DNA of 64,000 nt from Sindora glabra (lineage: Eukaryota; Streptophyta; Magnoliopsida; Fabales; Fabaceae), in assembly GCA_020226215.1 (NCBI GenBank), contig CM035227.1, positions 28,337,866-28,401,865 on the forward strand. The letters are read 5' to 3'. Positions 46,948 through 58,535 of the stretch are shown here, one piece after another; positions within the stretch are counted from its first letter, which is position 1; every line of letters begins with the position of its first letter. The notes under the pieces are model-generated. The model had not been told where the DNA came from, made no database searches, and was given only the letters and a program-made list of their open reading frames with translations. The position numbers and the translations under genes were made by a program.

Positions 46948-49768
46948 ATGATGGATCCAAGTAACCCTTCACCTGCTGATGGGCTTGAAGTAGTCCACCA
47001 AAATGGTGTACATGAAGAACCTTCTTATGCTGAAAAGTATAGTGTTGTTCTGAATGACGTTGACCCCAGTGTGGCTGAAATTACTGAAACTCTGTCTCCA
47101 AATGGAAATGTTGAAAATGCTGTCCAGTTGGATGGAGTTACAGCTAGTGACTCATCTTTGCGAGAAATTATAGAGGAATCAAATGACAATGTGGAAAGCA
47201 ACAATGTGACCATATCTAAGGTGAGAGTTACTTTTAATTTTCTTGAATTGCCTATATTTAGTTATTTAGTTATATATATCATATTCAAATTATATTTATT
47301 TGTCTGCATCCAAGGAAGGGGAAGTGAAAATTACGGATCAAAGAGAGCAATCCACAGCACCAAAGGCTCTTGTCAAGAATAAGAATGTTAAGCCCCACGG
47401 TCCCAAAGGAGCTCCTGCAAATATAGTTAAAAAGAACAAAGATGGAAGAGATGAGGAGGCACTGTCTCGTGTACCAAATGGTAATTTGGGTTTAAATTCT
47501 TGCTCAAGACAACCTGCTAAAGGCAGATTAATGAATGAAAGGCAAACTCAATTGTCCAAGGTAAACCTGTTTTTACTGTTGTTTGCTTTAACAAATGCTT
47601 ATCAAGGCACTCAGATAATATAGATTACTTTTTATTTTGTTGTATTGATTGATGATTTTATATTGAAGTCATTGTCTTGGAGCTCCCTAATAGTTTTTTC
47701 ACTGTGTTTATCTCAGCTGTCTGGGAAGTCTGATGCAGCAGCTTCTGAAGCATCAATGTATGTAATTCTTCCATTTATTATTTGTGTTTGTAGTTGATAA
47801 AGATAATTTTATAATGTATTGAATTGGTAATAGCATTTTGAGTGGCGAACTGTGATATATCATACAGAGAGAAGACAAAACCCAAATCACTAAAGAAAGG
47901 AAACCTTGAAGTTGCAGGAGAAGAACAATCTTCTATGTATCCTTTTTTTTTTCTTTTAATTAAATGAGTATCCTTTATCCTTCCAAGTGAAAAGGGTTAT
48001 TTTGGATTTTTGCATTTATTTCATGTGTGTTTATAAATCTGCGTGGTTTTGCTTATCATTATGGTTTATCCTTAAACCATTTGGTAGAAGCGCTACTGCA
48101 GAAGATGCTAAACTGCGCAGGGTGGGGACACTTCCAAATTATGGATTCAATTTCAAGTGTAATGAACGAGCTGAGCGAAGGAAAGAGGTAAATGGCTGAT
48201 GCTTTTGCTTTCATTTTCTTTCCACTGTATTAGAGTACAGGTTATGTTTGCAGTAAGTTTTTTTTCCATGTTTTTTTTCTTTTTTTTCCGTTTGTGTCTA
48301 AAGAGGACTTATTATTTTTATGGGCAGTTCTACTCTAAGCTTGAACAAAAGATTCACGCAAAGGAAGTGGAGCAAAGCAACTTGCAAGCAAAAACCAAGG
48401 TAATTTCTAGGTATTGCCATCTAGGTTGAAACGTGATTTGTAGTTCTGCCTTTTAACTGCATCAATCTTTAACTTATTTTGTAGGAGACTCAAGAAGCTG
48501 AGATTAAGATGCTTAGGAAGAGTCTAACATTCAAAGCAACTCCTATGCCAAGCTTCTACCAGGAGCCCCCTCCTCCTAAGGTGGAGTTAAAGAAGGTAAA
48601 TCTCTCATTTCCCTGTGTGTCCTGTTACGTCCAATTGTCTTGCTGTGTGGACATACCCCAGTCTGTGTACTTCGAAACAAGTATATGCAGAAAGGATTCT
48701 TGTTTGCTTGAGTTTTTGCAACTTCTATGTCTGGTGTGAAAGGAATTATATACTTTGTGGAGGGTGGGTATTTAGAAATGATATTGCTGATAAAGATCGT
48801 ATTTTCTAAGGTTGTTGAAAGCAACATTTATAGGGGTTTTGGAAGTGAATTAAAGCATAAGCTTGTTATATATATTGACTTCACAACTCACAATACTAAA
48901 GATATTGAAATTCAGCAGTTATGGTTTCATTCAGTGCATCTGATAGTTCCTTTACTCAGAGATTATTAATTAGATCGATGTGTTTATGTCCTTCCGTCAA
49001 CCTTCTTAAGGAACAATAGGATATTTGGATTGTGATTTCCTGATTTTCTCATGTTTTCTGGAGTCATTTTCTTCACTTTAATAATTAAACATCCTCATGG
49101 CTTCATGAAAGACTAGCTGTGATCCTGTTTGAGAGTTTCTGTCTCTTATCTGGAACTTCGATAATCTCTTGATCTTAGTTAGCAAGTTTGGTCTTGCATT
49201 ATAATTATATAGCTTTTGGACGTTACGAATGTAGATACCAACCACAAGACCTAAATCTCCCAAGCTTGGCCGGAGAAAGAGTTCAACCAATGCTGAATCG
49301 GAAGGAAACAATGGCAACACTGGTCAACAAGTTCGTTTAAGTCTGGATGAGAAGGCATCTCAAAATAACCATAATAGAGGAGCTGTCAATCAAAAGAAGC
49401 CATTACGGAGATCTCTTCCTTCTCGGCTGCCTTCTAACAGACCCAGTTCAACCAATCCAAAAACGGCAGCCATTTCATCTAAGACAATGAACAATGAAAA
49501 GACCTCCTTTTCCAGTGTGACAAATCAAGATACTGTTTCATCCAATGTTACTGAAGAAAAGAGAACCGGAACGGCTGCAGCCAAGGAAGAGAAAAACAAC
49601 CCGTCCAGTATGACGAGTGAAGCTTCACTTCACATCAGAGAGCAGGAGGTGGTCCCCAGAGATGACAGGCCTAGTGGAGTGGAACCTCAAGATGAAAATG
49701 GTGACTTAGTGGTTGAAGAGCAACTTGAGCTCACTCCGGTACAGGAACCCAAAGCAGCTGAGTATTAA
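46948..49768 (+). CDS. WDL5-like: WVD2-like (WDL) TPX2-domain microtubule-associated protein
   Basis: Plant microtubule-binding protein of the WAVE-DAMPENED2-like group, which stabilises cortical microtubules and affects cell expansion. Eight coding exons join in frame to 481 aa: 46948-47220, 47315-47560, 47717-47757, 47868-47936, 48088-48187, 48328-48399, 48485-48595, 49235-49768; introns are GT-AG. The N-terminal 210 residues are acidic and low in conservation. The TPX2/KLEEK domain spans about 215-300, with LPNYGFNFKCNERAERRKE, then F244-Y-S-K-L-E-Q-K, then LRKSLTFKATPMPSFY and a Pro-rich PPPPKVELKK. A basic PTTRPKSPKLGRRKS follows, then a Ser/Thr-rich tail. Two adjacent ATGs (46948, 46951) could serve as start, and an in-frame TGA lies just before the first. 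WDL4/5/6 cannot be separated for certain without a tree; neighbours favour the WDL5/WDL6 ancestor. Confidence 0.92.
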
Positions 49769-52000
49769 GCAAACAGCAGGAAGAAAGCTTGATGTCTGCT
49801 TTTTGAGTCATCAATTCGTCTCGTGAATACTCCCAATCATATGGTTGACGTTATTTGACAATGAGGGCTTGAAGATTTGCATTATGGTTTGTGAAATGCT
49901 ATTTGTCCATAGTAGTTTTCATTACCTGCTTAATGTCAAGGTTGCTGGTTTCGTTGTGACTATAATCCTCTCCTCCTTGCATCGATGTATGTAATTATTT
50001 GCAAGGCTATATTCTAGTTTCTGTTATTTTAGCATGCAGCAGTTGCCTGGTTGGTGGAAATTAATGGGGAAAATTTTTGGTGAGGTATGCCATTAGATAG
50101 TTCAAGTATCTTGTCATTGTCACATTAAACAAGCTGGTTGGTGAAAAATTTGTGACCAGTCGTATGCTTTTCTCACAGGTTTGCTTAGTCTGTGAACCAT
50201 TCTTCCATATCCCCTCCACACCCCACCCTTTTTTATTCTCTCATTACAAAATATCTGTTTCGATTGTGTAAAGATGTTATCACTTAGTATACATGAGTTA
50301 GGATATGATTATATGAATATTTAAAGTTAGTTTAAATCAAATTGTGATGCAATGTGCTGTAGGTAAGTGTTCTTGGATGCACCTGCGTTGTAAACAAATC
50401 CCATCTTATTACAACTTGCGGATTGAGATTGTAACATAACGGAACCAACCTGTTCCTAATGATAACATCAGGGGTAATTTGATTATCCTAATCTTGTGGG
50501 AGCTTAAACCCATGGGGGCCTGCAGGAGAATGTGTCGCTATCCAACTGAAATTCTCATCGATAGTGTGGCAACTTTTATTGGAGCTTAGATAAGTGAACG
50601 CCCGTAAGCCCCCTGAGGAGCCTCTTAGCCATTGACTTAGCCAGCTAGCTCCTCTCTGACCTCATCTCCCTGAAACTTCTCCTTTCTGGAATAAAAAGTG
50701 TATCCGGAGGGATTCACTAAAAGATCCACGTCCAACTAGCCAAATACAGACATTCCTTGTTTTTCTAGTTGTCCTAGCCTTTTCCACTGGTTTTGTGATA
50801 CCCTCTCAACCTACCAACCCAGCTCTTCTCTCCAAACTGCATTAACTGAGACCACTCAACCCTTTGTTGTTACTGACTAAATTTCATCTCATTATTTTTT
50901 ATCTTCCTCATCATTCATGTGCAAGTCTAGTTCTCATTGACACCCCATTAACTCAACCTTCAACCTCATTAAATCACCTCCAAAGTCACCAACTTTTTTC
51001 TAGGGGTGCTTCCGTGCTTGTTCTGTAACTCATTAAACCACGCCAGTGAGATTTCATTATTGTACTTCTATCTCGATTCAAAAATTGACAATTTAGTGCT
51101 ACTCAACATAGAGAATTAAAAAAAAAAAGCAAGCTACATTGCAATACAATAATGCTTTTGATATGGTTGACATGATTAAGCATGCAACAGCTAAAATGAG
51201 TCTCATGTATTAGAGCTTAGAGACATATATTGTAGTTGCAATGAGCTTGAAAATATTCCCCCATTTGGTAATCACTCAAAATTGTTTATCTAATATTACA
51301 TTTCCAACCCATATTACAAATATGACACGGAAGAGTTGGGTCGGTTCACGAATTCTACGCCATTAAAAAACTTTGACCGGCTGTTACCTGAAAAAGGTAA
51401 AAAGGATTTTGATGGGCAACATGAAGATTGAATTAAAAAAAAAAAAGCTATGGTACAAATTGGTGTACCACCAAACTTGACTATAGATATGTTACATATA
51501 ATATGCAAGATCTGATCCTCTTAAAAAAAACAAAAATTAATGCGTAATCAAATTTAATATTGTATTGGTATATCAGTATGTTTTCCTTAAAAACTGTATG
51601 AACTATAACCATGTTATCTACATAGAACACTTGAAGTGGAGATTCTCTTGTGGAGTGTGTTATTACCAACCAATTTGAAGCTTTTTTTATTATGACAACA
51701 ATTCTCGAATGGGGTTTCAAGAAACAATTTGGAAGAACAGGGCTCAGCCAAGAAATCTGATTTCCTCTTGGGTCTAACTCACTTTCAGCGCAGCAGACGC
51801 GCTGAAGTAGGATCTAACGCACTCCTCATGATAGGTTTCTAAGATGCAGCATGGTGGTGACTTTCTATTGGACACAAACTGGTAATAGTCACAAATTAAT
51901 TTAGATGTACTTTGCATTAATACCTTTTACGTTAAAAGAGAGAAAATAAATGAAGCATTCAATTTTGTACAGTAATACATTTATACAAGACGTTTTCAAA
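49769..52000. other. WDL 3' flank and gene-free stretch
   Basis: The 3' UTR probably extends 200-300 bases past the stop; I see no clear AATAAA. About 50440-51050 is more GC-rich than the rest but has no open frame or repeat signature I recognise. Confidence 0.4.
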
Positions 52001-53807
52001 TTTTGATGCGTCGTCCGTCCTAGTAGTTTAAATTATTTGGGGGAGATTCAGAAATAGTTTTATTAGCACTCTGATATCCTCCTCACGTTTGTGTACTTTA
52101 TTTTATCCTACGAAAACAAGAAATTTTATTAGTGCGGCATATGAGCGAATTCAAAGAGGATAGTATTGGTGTATCCTAGGAACCAATCATATAAATGATT
52201 GAAATAATACACAATGTATTATATTTTATTTCAGGTAATGCAATTATTATATTTTGTTTTCAATTTTTGTGCAATTTATAACTTAATATAATAATTGTCC
52301 CTGAAATAATTTTACTATTCCTAAAATGTCCCTAGTCAAGTATCATTACGAAAGGGATAGTAACAGTACATCTATACTGGCATGTATAGTGACTGATAAT
52401 TATAAATCATGAATATGTGATATCAAGTCAATACATGAGTACATTGTTAGTGAACAGATGTACTGGATTGACCCAATATGAGAATACTGCATGGATAAGA
52501 CTTGTATCATTAGTAACTCTCATATGGTCACAATTGCATATAATCCTTTGACCTGAAGTCAATACGGTTCCCTACATGAGGCGTTATTCACTTTGATGTC
52601 GTCTTATATCACCTTTAATCGGAATGACAAGTAGGACATTGATTGGGTGTGTCACAAATCATGCAAAGTGAAGTGAGTGATGTGGATGAAATTTTGTTAC
52701 TCTTATAAAAAAGATATATATACTTAGGCCTTTTGATTGAACAAAACTTATAAATGCATGGCCATACTCAAATGGATCAATATATGATATTGATAATTTA
52801 TTTTAAAATCTACTCAATATTAAGAAATATAAATTGAACATTGATGAGAACGACACACTCCATGCCTCCAGTTTAATTTGGATATTATTACAAAAAAGAT
52901 TATGATGCAAAGTATTGATCATGTATTAGGTGGATGTCGAATCACAAACATTCTTACTACTTAAGTGGCAGTGATGTATTGCTAGATAACGCTCACTGTC
53001 TATGACTCAATTATGAGTCATTGTCAACGCAGTAAGAACCTACAGGGGCACATAAAAAGAGTAGAAATAAGATAATAATTAATTAAAGTTTAATTATATT
53101 GATATCCAATTAATTGAACTAATTTTTCTGCATATATATTAATAATAATAATAATAATATGTTATTTATGTAATATATATATATAATATTATGTGATATT
53201 ATTTGATATTAAAGTAATATCAAATAATTATGTTATCAGATATTAGATAAATATATTATGAGATAATATTATTTTGATATTTGAAAACTATATGCAATTA
53301 TCTAATATTAAGATATTTATATTATGAGATAATATTGTTATCTAATATTAGATAATTAATAGAAAAATCCTATCTCTCCTCATTATCTCTAGGATAAGGA
53401 TAAGATGAGTTGTTAAGTGTGATTAGAATTTTTTAGAGGCATTATCCTAGTAGGACTAGGATTATGACTTGCCTAATTTCTATAAAAAGGGACTTGAGAG
53501 CAGCACTTTAAATACGCTCATAAGCTTCCACAAAAACCTAAATCACTCAGAAAATATCCAATCCTAAATCTTAGAGAGAAAACGCATCCTAACATATTCA
53601 TGGAGGGTAAGAGGTCGTTATTCACTCTTTGTGGATACCATAGAGACGCTACCTTTCTGTCTACGTTTGATTTATCTGCTCTTTTAAGTTTTAATCAGTA
53701 GAAATACGAGTGCCTAATAGGTAAAATCCTAATCATGCATGGATCCTAGGTAGAATTCGGATCAATTTTTGAATTTTCATTGCGTATGATAATCCGAATT
53801 CCCAACA
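52001..53807 (+). mobile_element. remnant of an LTR retrotransposon: 3' internal part and LTR
   Basis: Ends gaattcccaaca at 53807, a typical LTR CA end, and has a TATA box tataaaaagg at 53481-53490 followed by a leader-like stretch, as in a plus-strand LTR. No primer site follows (aatagaatcc), so it is a 3' or solo LTR. The upstream sequence (about 52360-53060, with ccctacatgaggcgttattc and acgcagtaagaacctacagg) resembles non-coding 3' internal DNA of plant LTR elements. The left LTR end and any target duplication were not found. A (TAA)n run lies at 53139-53159. Confidence 0.45.
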
Positions 53808-55417
53808 AATAGAATCCTCAATTATGGATGAAGCATTGAAAAAACTACTCAATCTGCTTCTAAAGACATTGGACACCCACTTAAATATTGAATTTAGAGA
53901 CGCTTCCAAAATTTGAATTTAGATAAGAAAGAGATATGAATGAAACTTTTTCAATTTTGAAATTTAAAAGATTCACAATAAAGAGAAAAAAAAGGAATTA
54001 AATAAAAAAATTAATGCAAGTGTGTTAAAGGGAGACAAATGTCATCAATAGAAACGATTGGTGCGTCTCGTGTCAAATTTTGAAGCAACTAGTGTGCACG
54101 CCCTCGCACAAGCGTTAAGGGGAGACAAATGCCATCCACTGTCTTTTATGCTGAAATTTTAATTTGATTAAAATAATTTGGTTTATCTGTACTAGAGTTC
54201 TATTTTTCAAGAAATAAAAAATAAATATATTACTTAATTGGTCATTATCTAACAAATAGAAAGAAATAAATTTTTTTGAAAAATCTTGCTTCCCATATAA
54301 TATGAAAAATTGCTCACCTACTTCCTCTCTAAATAAATTTTACTTCTTATGTTATTTATATATATAATAATAAAATTATTCTCACTAAATTTAATTAATA
54401 ATAATCAAAATTTATTAATTTATATTATAATATATAATAATTATTTTATTAATATTTACTAATATATTTAAAATTGAACTAAATAAAATATAGGAAATTA
54501 GTTTCTAGGAGGTGTTACTTCATATGTATCAACCAAATAATTGTAAATACTTCTCGAAAAATTTATATAATAAGTTATTTTCTTAAAAATTTAATTTATT
54601 ATAAAAAATTATTTTCTACACGAACCAAAGACTCCTAAGACACTTTAAAATAATATTAAGTATTAATTGTCTCTAAATATTTAAAGTATCAAAAAAAAAT
54701 ATAAGAATGATTTTATTAAACATCTTTTTTCAAACAATATTGATATAAGTAACAAAATCTAAATAAATTAATAGATACATGGGTCAATTTCAATCAAATT
54801 TTATAGTGTATATTATGCAGCATCTTATGTCACATAATAAATAAGTTAATTTATAATTTATTAATCTAATTAATAAATTATAAGTTAATCTTTAGAGGTG
54901 TTTAACATGTTAAATTATTAAAAAAATAAGTATTAATTTGATAAAGTACCTTGAATAGTTTATAAACGATCACTTCTTCATTTTTTTTAAATTTATCTTT
55001 ATTATTTTTATTAATTTATAAATCATACTTTTTATAACATAAATTTAAATATTATTTTTATAAAATATAATTAATTTAATTTTAATATAATTATATCCTA
55101 ATTTTAAACTATAAATATATAAAAATGTGTATATAGATAAATATGTAATGTTATAAGATATAATCAAATAATTATAATTTTGTTATAAATAATAAAATAA
55201 AAATTATGTAAGTAAGTAAATATATAAATTTATAAAATATAATTAATTAACTATTATATATTATATTTTTTATTTTAAACATATTAATTATGTTAATATA
55301 AATTGATCTTTAGTTAAATATAAATTATTTTAATTATATATTTATTTTTATTAATATATCCTTTTATATTATTTTACAATTTTAACCATTTTAATTGCCA
55401 ATGTTATGAAACACTTT
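53808..55417. other. AT-rich gene-free stretch
   Basis: Contains a hairpin with 15-bp perfect arms (ttataatttattaat / attaataaattataa, about 54851-54883) around a 3-nt loop. No gene. Confidence 0.45.
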
Positions 55418-55501
55418 TACACAATTAGCTAATTCATTGACTATCAATTGTAAGCTTTTTGCACAATTAGTTAATTCATTAATTATCAATTATAAACTAT
55501 T
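55418..55501. repeat. 42-bp tandem duplication
   Basis: cacaattagctaattcattgactatcaattgtaagc... is followed at once by cacaattagttaattcattaattatcaattataaac. Wording resembles ends of hAT-type MITEs, but full termini were not identified. Confidence 0.7.
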
Positions 55502-57131
55502 AGTTATAAGTTAATTTATCAGCTATTTATATAAAATAAAATCTAGGTATAACATTTATCTTAAATAATTTTTTTGTAAAAAAAGGTTGAACTTCACTGG
55601 GATTCCAGATCACTCATCGTGCATCCAAAATATTATATATTGTATAATTATATAATTTGATATGTAATAACATCAGAATTAGTGATAATCATATTTGAAT
55701 GGTCATTCCTAGCGGGTGCCTTCTTTATTCTTTTTTAAGTATTATTTTAAAGAAAAAATTATATTTCTATTTATTTATTATTTTAAAAAATTAAAATTAT
55801 ATTTATTATCTTCTTTCAAATATTATCTTTATGATCTAAATAGATACTCAATAATTTTACTTATTTATTGAGTTTTAGTACAGTATACATATCAGTAAAT
55901 TGTAATTCATATTTCTTCAAAATTAAAATTATTTATTGTTTTACTTAATTTTTATATATTAATTTTAAGTGACATTAAAAAAAATGGACAGAATAATTAA
56001 TAATATAGGTATACCGGATTCCCAAGAATCTTCCTTTCGTATGGATCATGACACTCCAATTCAGAGATGCAATTGCATTTTTTTGACTTTTGCATTCCGT
56101 TGGATAGAAAGAAGCATGCGGCTTTATTATTGAGACCAACTACAGCGTACGACCATCTTCAGGCCACCAGCATGTGACCAGATTCCGGCAACGATTAAAC
56201 AACGAGGCCCTATGAAGACATGAGGGTAATCTTGGTCATATCTTCCTCAATATAATCGAGAATTTTTTACTCAAACAGCATTTGGTATTTTTCAAATACT
56301 TTATTTTTAGTTACATTCTGAGGGTCAATCCATCCTTTCTTACGTATGTTCAAAGGAGTGACTGTATTCAATGAATTAGTCACTCCATTAAAAAAATGGG
56401 AAAAAGAAAAAAAAATCTCTATAGAACTGTTTCTGAGTCCATATTGCGTTTAAGAGCTGCAGGGATCAGTTTTGGAGTTACATGTCAAACAGTCTTCTTA
56501 ACAATCATTGTTGATACAGTAACAGAGTGTTGAAGAAAGTGGAGGCTTTCACTTCAATTGATATACTTCTTAACCACCACGGATTTGGCGGAGAAGCATT
56601 ATCTGATCATTATTTATTGGATTTGTGGAATGAATGGTGCTTAGAGCACCAAGAGCTGATCTGTCTTTCTGTGGTCAATCTCTATTATACAACAATCAAT
56701 CATATTTTGATCAAAACATCAGCTTCCTCATTGCTTTGGCTGGGCATGTTTTCGCACTAACTGACTTGTTTAAGGGATAATTTGAATCAAACTCTCACTT
56801 ACGATGTTTACTTTCACTTATGGAATGATGAAATTGAGATCGATTTGATTCCATGTATGCAGAAGAAGGATAAAGGAATATTTTAGGCAGAGTTAATATA
56901 ATTTAATTAGTTGCGATGGAAAGAGCAATGTGAAAAATACTATGAACATGTAACGTCAGCGGCGTTAATATGTTGTCTAATACATCGGACCTAGCATGCC
57001 TGTTTGATAGGAGAAGTACCCCACAATGTCAGGAGGAAGCTTCGCATGTAAATTCATGTGGAGCCTATTCTGATGGTGCATGCATGTACGCACATACACA
57101 TCAATAATTGCCTTGCATCAAAATGCAAATC
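55502..57131. other. gene-free stretch downstream of EBF
   Basis: A 77-codon frame at 56527-56760 (TTG start) has no known family and no splice context; not called. Confidence 0.4.
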
Positions 57132-57424
57132 AACAGCATGTGCTCCTCTTCAGTTCCTGGCACTATTTATTGCCTGCTAAGGCTAATAAAGCTCAGCCAA
57201 TATTAATTTTTTCATAAAAATTATGATAATTTATTTCATCTTCCAAAATATTTCTAGAATATACTTGGATAAAATTTCCTTATTAATAATTATGATGATC
57301 TACCATTTCTTTTAAAAAGTCTCCGGCACTTCAGAAGAACCAGATTCACCAACTGCATGTGCTCTTCTTTAGTCCCTGTCACTGTTTATCGTCTGCTAAG
57401 CCTAATAGAGTCCAATCAACTTTA
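57132..57424. repeat. pair of direct repeats of about 73 bp
   Basis: 57132-57205 (aacagcatgtgctcctcttcag...) and 57350-57424 (aactgcatgtgctcttctttag...) share most bases, including ctg-cactntttattg-ctgctaagnctaata. They flank about 145 bp of unrelated DNA. Confidence 0.75.
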
Positions 57425-57714
57425 GGAGGATACATAGAACTCAACCGGAGTATAACTCCGGAGCTTCCTCATATTCCCTACTTCAAAGTTAAAGCAAAAG
57501 CGGTCCTGGCATGAGTCACATATGCTAAATGCCAATCTTGAAGAATTTATTACCCTTTTAAAATATATTTGATCTCTCAGATTTAATGCCAAATTATTCT
57601 TTCCGTTACAATGATGTAGCTGAGTAAGTAGGGTAGGGACAAACAGTTGTTAAAAGAGCAATCCCAAAGAAAGGGGTTTGATCAAATAAACAAAGATATC
57701 AACAAATTTCATCC

Positions 57715-58535
57715 TTGAACAAGGCTACATATTTTTATTCATTACTTTTCATAGGATAACCTACATCGATCACCAAGGGCAGGTGCCAGTAACAATACAA
57801 GATATGAAAAAAGTTGCAAAGTACAGTTCAATAAAAAATGAAGCCTTATAAAAACCAGGGCTTGGTAGAAAAAAACAATCCTTCCTGGAGGAAGAGGATT
57901 GTCATGGCAGACTTGTATAACTTGCTGCCAAGGCCAAAACCCTTGAAGATAAGGCATCATATAACTCACAACTGCCACTAGCAACCAGAAATACTGCATC
58001 AGACACTGGATCTTTAACCTGCCCTTCGAGTAAAACTGAGACCCAACAACCAACCGTCACGCACAAAACAGAGTTCCAGACGCGAAGGATTTGGTAAACA
58101 AACAGCGGAGTGACCCTTAATACAGATAGTTTGACTTGGAAGAAAAACTTATGACACACATGATGGCAAAACCGATGCAAAGTAGAGCTGAAAACATCAG
58201 GTGCCAACACAACTAAGGAAAGAACCATAACCCCAGAACCCGGTACCTACGTTCTCAGAGACGTACAACCACTTAAAAACATGGCATCACTTTACTAGGA
58301 GCCATAAAACTAACAGATTTCAAGGAAACCTGCAAAAACGAGAAAAATTAAATGGCTGCTTTCTCTGGAAAAGGGGAACCAAGTTGCTGGATGACCAAGA
58401 CCCATAACTTATGGACCCAAAAACTACTACGAAACACTAATCATAGAACCTTTCTGAAAACACCTGCTTGATCCGTTGATCCTATCCATGGTTTTTGCTG
58501 ACTTAACTTGGATGGGCAAGATTGATTCTTACTGT
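57715..58535 (-). promoter_or_regulatory. EBF 3' UTR with repeated U-runs
   Basis: About 820 nt from the EBF stop to just past a poly(A) signal AATAAA (minus strand 57738-57733). The transcript has at least eight runs of five to seven U (plus-strand A-runs at 57807-57812, 57833-57838, 57850-57854, 57869-57875, 58143-58147, 58274-58278, 58333-58337, 58343-58347). In Arabidopsis, poly-U motifs in EBF1/2 3' UTRs are bound through EIN2 to repress translation under ethylene. Whether these runs act likewise is inference. Two minus-strand frames here (57742-58228) are chance frames of the UTR. Confidence 0.6.

Noticed and set aside
49487..49768. 93-codon frame as a separate small gene
   Set aside because: It is the 3' end of the last WDL exon, which is open from 49235.
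56527..56760. 77-codon frame between the LTR remnant and EBF
   Set aside because: TTG start, no homology recognised, no splice partners.
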